The notes below the pieces were generated by a model. That model worked only from the letters and a program-made list of their open reading frames with translations, was not told the DNA's origin and made no database searches. The position numbers were made by a program, and so were the translations under genes. This document shows, one piece after another, positions 55,985-64,000 of a stretch of 64,000 nucleotides of DNA (its first letter is position 1; every line of letters begins with the position of its first letter). Source of the stretch: Gigaspora margarita (taxonomy: Eukaryota > Glomeromycota > Glomeromycetes > Diversisporales > Gigasporaceae); the NCBI GenBank assembly GCA_009809945.1, contig WTPW01000664.1, forward strand, positions 27,945 to 91,944, written 5' to 3'.

Positions 55985-56095
55985 AAAAGGACTCGTGAAA
56001 AAAAAAAAGACTCGTGAAAAAAAAGGACTCGTGAAAAAACATACTCGTGAAAAAAAAAAGCGCTTCGTGAAAAAAAAAAGTATTCATGAAAAAAA
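55985..56095. repeat. Tandem repeat ACTCGTGAAAAAAAA, about seven units
   Basis: The partner of the longer array at 29636-29860; unit lengths vary by the A run. Confidence 0.85.
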
Positions 56096-56099
56096 ATTA

Positions 56100-57029
56100 A
56101 ATACTCGAATTTGGCAATGACATATCCAACATATATGCATATCTGATAATGGTGATTATGTAAAATTTTCGATTCGATTAGTAAGTTCTGATTAATGTTT
56201 TATAGTAAAATCTTAGCATATAACGTTACAATTAACACTTTAAAGAACCGGAATAAAGGTTTGCATGAAAGTCCCTTACATTAATAAATTACAGCAATAT
56301 AATTATTTTCTGATTTTGGCAGGTAATAATTTTGCCGAAGATTGCATATCTGTTGATTTGATTTTTTGGGCCTTTTTTCGATAAACTGTTACACGAAAAT
56401 TTGCTCCATTGAAAAACTAACAAACGAAGCACTTGTTACAACTAACAAAAGAGCTTTTTTGACGTCTAGACAAGTTAAAAAACCAATAAAACTCAATAAA
56501 AAAGCTATTCTAAGCTGTAGAAAGAAGTACTTTTACCGCTTGTTGAAATACTCGGGTGTTTTAGAATGGGTTGGGCATTGTTTGATGGGTTGGTAACTAT
56601 CAAGGATAAATTCGGAAGCTAATTTTCAAAAAAATGGCCTTTTTAACCTACTTTTGGCTTATAATTAAACACATGCATTTCGTAATTTTCTACATACTTA
56701 ATTATAAACGCAAAGCTGGTTAAAAAGGCCATTTTTGTGAAAATTCGTTCTGTAATAAATTTTCGTGTAAAATTTTTTTGATAATCATCGATCATGATTG
56801 GTCGATTTTGGGGTCAAAACAATCGGCCGATATGCTTTACAATAGTTATAATATATACCAGAATTATTTTTTTCGGATACCCTTTGGGCTCATTTGAGTT
56901 TATACAAAGAACAATAATGCAAGGTATACGAATTATAATTATACTATATATACTTTAAAATAATTTATAAATAGATATTATACGTATAGCATTACCATAT
57001 TTGATATGATATGCATGCATTAATTTAAT
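56100..57029 (+). repeat. Duplicated spacer B6, no conserved frame
   Basis: Matches 29865-30745. A 76-codon plus-strand frame (56366-56596) is broken in copy A by single-base indels, so it is not credited. GATCATGATTGGTCGATTTTG and similar stretches are nearly identical in both copies. Confidence 0.65.
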
Positions 57030-57038
57030 CATATGGGC

Positions 57039-57278
57039 AGCCGTCAATAGAAATAAGGTAGATTGACATTTTAAAAAAAATTAATACCTTTACTTTCACA
57101 GCTCATATCTCAATGAATATTGAAGTTATCTTGATGATTTAATATTCATAAGAAAGCTTAAATCGTAGGCTTTCTTTTGATTATTAAATCATCAAGATAT
57201 TTCAATATTCATTGAGATATGAGCTGTGAAAGTAAAGGTATTAATTTTTTTAAAATGTCGATCTGCCTTATGGCAGCC
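57039..57278. mobile_element. Foldback MITE with 9-bp target duplication
   Basis: Copy A reads TTAATCATGGACTGATCGG without interruption. Copy B has 240 bases inserted, flanked by CATATGGGC on both sides (57030-57038 and 57279-57287). Long arms pair: TTAATACCTTTACTTTCACA with TGTGAAAGTAAAGGTATTAA, AGCTCATATCTCAATGAATA with TATTCATTGAGATATGAGCT, and ATCTTGATGATTTAATA with TATTAAATCATCAAGAT. A 9-bp duplication fits a MULE-derived MITE. Confidence 0.8.
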
Positions 57279-57287
57279 CATATGGGC

Positions 57288-58020
57288 TGATCGGTACCAA
57301 TCAGATCTACATACGAATATTTGATTACGTTTTTCTTTCTAGAAGGCTCGAGAAAAATACAATGTGTTTTAACCGTCAAGTATAAAAATAATATACTTTT
57401 TTTATACCTATATACAGATATATATAATAATTTGGTGTTTTGGTTTAATACTTTTTTTAACGACTCTAACGTAGCTTTTTTGTTTTTGTACAGTACAAAC
57501 GAAAATTACTATGGAAAACATTATTATTTACTATTCGCATACTTAAAAATATAAAATAGTGTTATAGAACTTATGTTTAAAAGATTTTTACGAATTTTTT
57601 ATTAAAAAATAATATAAATATCGCGTATTAGTTATTCTTATTCATGAGGAGGTGCTGAGTTGTTATTGTCGTATCAGTATTGAGTATATATCACATTTTA
57701 TATCACATGAAATCCTCGCATGTGTATAACGTTACAGTCGTTTGTATGTTTTATAAACGGCAAATATTTTTTAACAAATATTTTCTTAAAAAAAAAACAT
57801 CCGTTATGGTTATCGTTTCTAAAAATCTTAAAATTGTGTTCCATTCAACGGTAAAAACCATTATTAACAGTTAAGCATTCCATTCTGTGGTAAAAACCAT
57901 GAAAGATATCTAAAGCAGGATTAAAATCTTGAAACGAGTCCACTTTTTTAGTAAAAGTTTTTTAAATTTGACAACAAACCAAATTTATAAAAATTTTTAT
58001 TAAATTTGATTTAAGATATT
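57288..58020 (+). repeat. Duplicated spacer, no gene
   Basis: Matches 30765-31460 (CGACTCTAACGTAGC, GTATATATCACATTTTATAT, AAATTGTGTTCCATTCAACG). Small frames (57321-57554, 57680-57874) are not conserved in copy A. Confidence 0.65.
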
Positions 58021-58239
58021 GAAATAATTTATTTGCCACCTGGGTGAGTTACTCACCCCCTTAAGTACAAAATGAAACCCAGCCATATTAATATATTAGG
58101 GTTAGGGTTAGGGTTAGGGTAAAATTGCGAGAGGAACATTTTTGCTTATGTTACACAATAGAGGTTAGTTAAAATTTTAAAAAACATAATATAGGTGGGT
58201 AATATCAAGCATCACCCTGGGTGAGTAATAAATGTACTC
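58021..58239. mobile_element. Insertion with TTAGGG tract, 8-9 bp target duplication
   Basis: Copy A is continuous (GATTTAAGATATTTTAATTT). Here TAAGATATT occurs on both sides (58012-58020 and 58240-58248). The ends are loosely inverted (ATTTATTTGCCACC / GGTGAGTAATAAAT). Positions 58096-58120 are four perfect TTAGGG units. No ORF. Confidence 0.75.
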
Positions 58240-58336
58240 TAAGATATTTTAATTTAAAAAAACATAATATAGGTGGGTAATATCAAGCATCACCCTGGGT
58301 GAGTAATAAATGTACTCTAAGATATTTTAATTTAAA
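58181..58336. repeat. 78-bp tandem duplication
   Basis: The right part of the preceding insertion plus its target sequence is repeated head-to-tail (58181-58258 and 58259-58336), essentially without changes, so it is recent. Confidence 0.9.
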
Positions 58337-58837
58337 AAAATTACTAAAAATAATTTGCCCATTTTCTATTGACCTACGTATAATGGTTTTTTTTCGGTAA
58401 AGTTAATAGTTTTGGAACATGTGAGTTTACACAAAGAGAAATCAATGCATGCATGACATTACGTATGTTGTTCTAAAAACTTGTATGACCAAAAAAAAAT
58501 TGGAATAAACAACATATGTATGCATTCTTTTTTGTTGATTATAGTAATTTTATAGTTAGCCAAAAAATATATTGATTTTTATTGTAGTAAAATCTGCATG
58601 TGTATAGCGTTACAGTCAATTAGAGACTTGTATATGTTGTGAGTGAAATGGAATTAAAGTTAATTCGTGATCTATTTAAATTGAAATATGATAAAAAAAA
58701 ATCTAACCTTCACATTAATTCCAATTTCTATAATTCTGAATCACTTAAATTCTGACAAAATATATAAATTTGATTTTATAAAATTATTTAAACTTTGTTA
58801 TTCAAAAAAGCAATTACGAGTTTAAAGCTTCTATAAT

Positions 58838-59843
58838 ATGAATGTACATCAAAACATTCATTATAACAAAGTATTATTTGATAATAAATTGATTAATGAT
58901 TTTATCAAAGGGGCATATACTCATGATAGTGAACATTCGGCCTTCATATTTAAAATTCCATTCGGTCAATTCACCAATCTTACTTGTATCAATAAAGGAG
59001 GATTTAGCACAATCTATAAAACAACCTGGAAATATGATCATGAAAGTGAAATTGACGTTGTTCTTAAAGTTATGTAAGATACTAAAAATATGAACTTTAC
59101 CTTTTTAAATGAGGTTAGCAATTAGAAACATAACTTATAAATTAAATATTCTTGTTTAATTTTTTTTAATTTTATTTATTTATTTTTTATTTTTTTTTTA
59201 GTTAATGGTCTATACTCGTTGCGGAAAAAATTTCTCTGATTTATATTTCCAGGAAATTTATGGCATCAGTCAAGACCCAAATACTAAAAAATTTATAAAT
59301 GTCATGAAATTTGCACTACACGGGGATTTACATCATTTTCTTTTAAACAATATCAACATTTTATCATGGCAAGAAAAATTGAAATATTAAAATTTATAGC
59401 TTGGAACCTTGTGAATCTTTATCAGAAAGATATCATTCACTGTGATTTCCATAGCTGATAGTGAAAATATACTTATTAATGATGGAGGTTGTGCTAAAAT
59501 ATGTGATTTTGGTGTAAGCAAGCTAGCAGATATGCCTTATAATCATAATCAAATTTATGGTATAATTCCATATGTTGCTTCTGAGGTGCTAAATCATGGC
59601 CATTATACTAAACATTTATAGTTTAGGAATGATTATGTGGGAAATAATTTGTGGTTATAAACCTTTTCATGATTGAGAGCCCTTATTTTAGTGATTATTT
59701 ACAGTCTTTGTCCCAAGTTTATCGATGGTACTCCACAAGAATTAATTGATTTAATAGAGAAATGTTGGAATTATGTTTCTTTGAAGCAGCCAACTGCTAA
59801 TGAAATCATGAATGATCTAAATTTTATTACCCAAAAGTTATAA
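58838..59843 (+). pseudogene. Tyrosine-kinase-like pseudogene, copy B
   Basis: Exon 1 (58838-59113) reads MNVHQNIHYNKVLFD, FTNLTCINKGGFSTIYKTTW (glycine loop) and VVLKVM (ATP-binding Lys), then hits TAA (59075-59077) where copy C has GAA. The intron is 59114-59201. Exon 2 opens LMVYTRCGKNFSDLYFQEIY and continues FALHGDLHHFLLNNINILSW. It then shifts frame (one missing base after QEKLK, common to all three copies). The catalytic loop IIHCDFHS is cut by a 7-base insertion (near 59452), CDFGVSKLAD follows, an 8-base deletion removes part of HSDIY (near 59617), and the 10-base deletion shared with copy A follows (near 59676). Clearly dead. Confidence 0.9.
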
Positions 59844-60944
59844 GACAAAAAATTTTTTTTTCAGAATTCATACCTTTTTTATGTATAAAAAAAACAAATT
59901 TACATGCAATATTTACTGAATACATACTTGATATGGACTAATGCATAAAGATTTGTGTCTTAAAAAATTTTATAATTTTGATACTAAGAAAAAGCTTTTA
60001 TTTTTTTGATTAATTATTAAAAATTTTTTAGTATCAAATAAAATAGGTTTTAATCTAACTTATTATATTATTTTTATTGTTTTATTTTAATAATTAAGTA
60101 TGTACAATTCATTGTATTTGAAAAAAAAAAAAAAAAAATTTTTAAAAAAAAGATATTTTAAATAATTTTACAACCAATATGCAGTTGAATAAGCTTGTAC
60201 TTTGCAAACGCATTAATGTGCATATGATAAAGATATGGTCAAAATTTAAGCAAAATTGAATTACTGGTTGTGAAAAAATTAAGCTTTAAAGTAAGATAAT
60301 TTGATTTTTTTACTATATATACATTATTATAGTAAATTATATAGTAAATATTTTTACAAAAAGTTTCTATTAATAAATTTTTTTATTTTATCAATAAAAT
60401 AATCAAAATAATTTTATTTTTATCAATCTGGTAATCAAATAATTATATTAAATTAAAAAAATTAAAAATTAATTTGTACAAAAAATATTTTAATCAGAGC
60501 TATTTGAGGTAGAAATCTTTTTGCACTGGCCTATATTATTAATTAAACAGAAATTCAACCTGTTAACATGACTAATAAGGTATCTGGTAGTAATCTTTAT
60601 AAAAAACTATATATATATAATTTATTATTAATAAATATAATAAAATATATAGTTATCTCATAAATATTTATGTATTGATACATTCTATATAACTAGGCAA
60701 TGTGTAGCAATGTGTGTTCAAAGTATAAAAGATTAATCAGATTGATTGTAATTTGTAGCTGATTATAAACCCAAAAACAAATAGACAGAATTTATATGAT
60801 CCTATATATCAAATACAGACATAAAAACAGAGGGTTCTTTGCTTTACTCCAGACAATTACATTATCTTTTGTGTCTGTCTTTTTTATATTAAAAGTTCTT
60901 TATATTAGATATAATTAAAATTGCACCATAATCAACTGTATGTA
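59844..60944. other. Downstream duplicated spacer with poly-A and AT-rich fill
   Basis: 59844-59935 and 60535-60940 match 32726-33035 in copy A; about 600 bases between (59937-60535) are not in A. No gene. Confidence 0.5.
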
Positions 60945-61490
60945 CATCAGCGAATTATATATACATAATCTTACATAAATTATTATAACCCATAATATTT
61001 TGAAAATCTTACAATCGATGTAATATATTATATAATTTATTACGAAACATTACAAAATTTTTTCAAAATATTTCAAAATATATTGTGAAATATTGCAAAA
61101 TAGACCAAATAGAAATGCAAATTACCCCTCCTTCAAGGATCACAAAAAGTAATATTTTGCATATTTTGAGATGTTTTCATAATATTTTGCAATACTTTGC
61201 AAATTTTCACAAATTTTTAAAAATTTTTAAAAATAAATAAATGATATACATATTCATATAATCATGCTTTTTTACAGTTTTTGCAATATTTTGCAATATT
61301 TCACAATTTAATATAAAATTTTATATTTTATTTATTATTATTATGCATTATATTTTATATTTATTAAATATACATTTTTAAATATTTTATTATATATTAC
61401 ATTATTATATAGTATTATTTTTATATTATAACAAATATTTTAAACTACTTTTATACTTCATTATATCTAATTCTGTTACTATAGTACTAT

Positions 61491-62398
61491 ATCAGTCATC
61501 CGATTTGTCACATGTAAATTTTTTATATATAAAATTATAAAAAAAATATATAAAATTACTATAAACTTTGAAGAAATGATGTTCCAAAGTCTACATATCA
61601 ACTTAAAATTAAATTCTTCGGGAGTATAGAACAAGGGGAGGAGAAAAAGGTAGTACAAAAATCGGATCAAAATTTCACCGATTTTGCACAAAACAAAAAT
61701 GTAACTTCATCAAAAACAAATATTTTCCGATTTTAAAATAAGAATCTTATGTAAAATCATGCTCTGAACAACTTTACTTAATCGGCGGAAGTGGGTTACC
61801 TTGTAAGAAAAATGGGTTATCTATATGCTAAAGTCAAAATTTTTAACTTTACAAGATAAAACTTTTTTTTCATTAGGCAACCTACTTTGGGCCCTTAAGC
61901 AAAGTTGTTCGGCATGTAATTTTACCAAACATTTGACATTGAAACAGCTTTTAAAATTACATGCCGAACAACTTTGCTTAAGGGCCCAAAGTAGGTTGCC
62001 TAATGAAAAAAAAAGTTTTATCTTGTAAAGTTAAAAATTTTGACTTTAGCATATAGATAACCCATTTTTCTTACAAGGTAACCCACTTCCGCCGATTAAG
62101 TAAAGTTGTTCAGAGCATGATTTTACATAAGATTCTCATCTTAAAATCGGAAAATATTTGTTTTTGATGAAGTTACATTTTCGTTTTGTGCAAAATCGGT
62201 GAAATTTTGATCCGATTTTTGTACTACCTTTTTCTCCTCCCCTTGTTCTATACTCCCGAAGAATTTAATTTTAAGTTGATATGTAGACTTTGGAACATCA
62301 ATTCTTCAAAGTTTATAGTAATTTTATATGTTTTTTTTTATAATTTTATATATAAAAAATTTACATGTGACAATAGTGTGACAAATCGGATAACTGAT
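61491..62398. repeat. Near-perfect 0.9-kb palindrome (young foldback element)
   Basis: Arms 61491-61924 and 61953-62398 are inverted over about 435 bases with very few mismatches and a loop of about 28 bases. Landmarks left to right are GTCATCCGATTTGTCACATG, TCTTCGGGAGTATAGAACAA, AATCGGATCAAAATTTCACC, AATCGGCGGAAGTGGGTTAC and TTGGGCCCTTAAGCAAAGTT. Two frames that start MCKIGEILIRFLYYLFLL (61691-61479 minus, 62186-62446 plus) are the same arm read twice. The frame 61825-62028 is the hairpin tip. It is the younger homologue of 43977-45330. Confidence 0.9.
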
Positions 62399-62439
62399 AT
62401 GCAAAAACTAGCTCTACACACTTATTTTTGCTCACCCTG

Positions 62440-63295
62440 CAGTTAGCTATTATCTTCGCTACTTTGTTTTAACTATCATTTTTACTTTGACTATTTCTTT
62501 TGTTTTGGCTATAATTTTTATTTCGCTTTCTTTTTCTAAATACTTTTTAAAAATATTAAAAAAATAAAAAAAAATAGTAAGGAAATAAAGAAAAAGTAAA
62601 AAAAATAAAACAAACATTTTTTAGAAGTATTGGTGTTCTTGCAAATTGCTAAAGAAATCTTGTATGTTCTTGCAAAGTACCAGAGAAGTTAAAGTTGGTG
62701 TTCTTATAAAGTGCTAGAAAAGTTACAAAGTATCGAAGAAGTCAGGAATAAATAAAATAAATAAAAATTAAAAAAAAATGAAAAAAACCAAAAAATATAA
62801 AAAAAAATAAATGAAGCCCAAATTTTTATTTTTCTGAAATAAGAGTGTTCTTGCAAATTCAGAATTTGTGAAAGCTGGATTAATGTTCTTGCAAAATACC
62901 AAAAAAGTTACAAAGTACCAAAAATCTAGTTGGTTTTTTTGAAAGTGCCAGAAAGTAAGAGTTCTGTTCTTACAAAGTGCCAGAATAAAATAAATTAATA
63001 AAACAAATTTAAAAAAACAAAAAACAAAAACAAATTATATTAAAAGAAAAATAAATAAAGCCCTAACTAAATATTTATTTCTTTAAAGAAGTGAGTATTC
63101 TTAAAAATTTAGAAATTGCTAGAGAAATCAATTGTATGTTCTTGCAAAATATCAGAAGTATCAGAAATTTGGATTGGCTTGCACAAGGTTTTGAAAAGTT
63201 GTTTGTTTTCTTGCAAAAGTATTCTTGTAAAGTGCCAAAATAAAAAATAAAATGAAAAAAAATTAAAAAATAAATAAATAAAAAATAAAAATAAA

Positions 63296-63327
<32 letters not shown>

Positions 63328-63480
63328 GAAAACAAAAAACAAAATGAAAACAAAAAAATGAAAAAAAAAACAAAATAGAAAATTTAATTATAAACAAAAG
63401 ATCTAATCTGATTTTGTAGTACAAAATTTGTACATCATATAAGATTTTGAACTATTTTAAAATATTAGTCCAAATACATG
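62440..63480. repeat. A-rich repeat with GTTCTTGCAAAGTGCC motifs
   Basis: GTTCTTGCAAA(G/A)T(G/A)CCAGA-like units recur about ten times, separated by long A/AT runs (TAAATAAATAAA..). It is the inverted relative of 46230-47560. The Phe-rich minus-strand frames at 63075-63353 are low-complexity. Confidence 0.65.
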
Positions 63481-63705
63481 ATCCAGGTTACAAATTTACT
63501 GATCCAGCTTGGTTTCCTAGTTCTAAAATATTTGAAAATAGGTTCGAAATATTTTGAAATCATTTTCTAAATATTTTGAAATTATTTTCAAAATATTTCA
63601 AAAATTTGATATTTTGAAATATTTCAAATATATTATGAAATATTTTGCTTATATTACAGTTTGTAAGATCTTATGTAAGATTATACTATTATAAATTTGC
63701 TGATT

Positions 63706-63851
63706 TAACTTGTTACTTCGTCTGAAGGTCTAAAAAATTTATTATATTTCATTCCAGTACGATCCAAATTATTGTTAATTTTACTAATTTCACTTCCAGT
63801 TTTGATTGGCTAGGATTATTCATACTAATTTTTTTTTTTTTTTTTTTTTTA
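63706..63851 (+). repeat. End of copy B, rejoining block A (33037-33110, then 34605-34680)
   Basis: CTTCGTCTGAAGGTCTAAAA (63717 on) matches 33052 on. From TTACTAATTTCACT (63781) the match jumps to 34617, so B lacks about 1.5 kb found in A. The poly-T run leads into the second gap. Confidence 0.75.
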
Positions 63852-63916
63852 NNNNNNNNNNNNNNNNNNNNNNNNNNNNNNNNNNNNNNNNNNNNNNNNN
63901 NNNNNNNNNNNNNNNN
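63852..63916. other. Assembly gap (N) with duplicated flanks
   Basis: 65 Ns. The same 46 bases (ATTGGCTAGGATTATTCATA, CTAA, poly-T, A) stand on both sides (63805-63851 and 63917-63961), so the gap is probably a false join across a poly-T run. Confidence 0.9.
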
Positions 63917-64000
63917 ATTGGCTAGGATTATTCATACTAATTTTTTTTTTTTTTTTTTTTTAAACCTTAAGCAGTCATGCTAATACTTTATTAAGATTCT

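Larger units (their letters stand above)
60945..63705. mobile_element. 2.8-kb TIR insertion containing a foldback element
   Basis: Copy A is continuous (GTATGTAACTTGTCGCTTCG). Copy B has TA, then CATCAGCGAATTATATATAC with ATAATCTTACATAA, and at the other end TTATGTAAGATTATAC and AAATTTGCTGATT followed by TA. The inverted ends are about 35 bp. Subterminal parts (61010-61340 and 63530-63660) are rich in AATATTTTGAAATATTTTGC. It carries the palindrome at 61491-62398 and the A-rich repeat at 62440-63420. No transposase. Confidence 0.7.

Noticed and set aside
56366-56596. 76-codon plus-strand frame with ordinary composition
   Set aside because: Copy A (30120-30350) has single-base indels that break it, so it is not conserved as protein.
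58096-58120. True chromosome end suggested by TTAGGG units
   Set aside because: Only four units, inside an element with a target duplication, with unique DNA on both sides.
61479-62446. Twin frames starting MCKIGEILIRF on opposite strands, possible small membrane protein
   Set aside because: They are the two arms of one palindrome; the older homologous element at 44-45.3 kb does not keep the frame.
63075-63353. Two overlapping Phe/Leu-rich minus-strand frames
   Set aside because: Low-complexity A/AT run; no motif and overlapping frames.

Overview
This window is nuclear DNA from a very AT-rich, intron-bearing eukaryote. The best fit is an arbuscular mycorrhizal fungus of the Glomeromycotina (Rhizophagus-type), which is an inference. 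The reasons are four remnants of the expanded tyrosine-kinase-like family typical of those fungi (HCDFHSGN-type catalytic loop, APEVL..YTK.SDIYSLG), short GT-AG introns with T-rich 3' ends, TTAGGG-type repeats, and a dense load of MULE, hAT, Tc1/mariner-, PIF/Harbinger- and TTAA-type elements. I found no rRNA, tRNA or CRISPR array.

Layout. 0-11 kb is mostly transposon debris, with a decayed kinase at 5.8-6.4 kb between two arrays of exon-like repeats and a nested foldback element at 9.3-10.6 kb. 11.2-13.4 kb holds the clearest housekeeping DNA: a four-exon gene for ribosomal protein eS21 with a 10-nt micro-exon, and, convergent to it across an assembly gap, the 3' exon of a probable Mim2-like mitochondrial outer-membrane protein. 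14.5-20.7 kb carries a broken MULE with nested short elements. 21.2-26.8 kb is a PIF/Harbinger-like composite insertion with at least five nested or internal elements. 27.8-33.1 kb carries an unrecognised multi-exon gene and a kinase pseudogene. 33-48.9 kb is a gene desert rich in hAT elements and large palindromes. 49-50.7 kb is an inverted kinase pseudogene. 51.25-64 kb is a second, compacted copy of 1.35-34.7 kb.

The main structural fact is that duplication. Copy A (1.35 to about 33.1 kb, then 34.6 kb) and copy B (51.25 kb to the window end) are colinear in the same orientation, but B is far shorter. Copy B lacks the eS21/Mim2 segment, the MULE and the Harbinger-like insertion. Copy A lacks several elements found in B. 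Each copy therefore gives an empty site for insertions in the other, so several element boundaries and target-site duplications can be read directly.

The most interesting candidates are: (1) an undescribed gene present in both copies (53913-54830 and 27836-28770, minus strand), built of same-phase exons that mostly end in a Tyr-x-Asp-Tyr/Phe-Arg motif and closing with a C2HC zinc finger, where exon indels are all multiples of three; (2) a family of long palindromic (foldback) elements at 39.3, 41.8-42.7, 44-45.3 and 61.5-62.4 kb, linked by a dispersed motif around AAGTTGTTCAGAGCAT; (3) short TIR elements carrying telomere-like TTAGGG repeats inside them.
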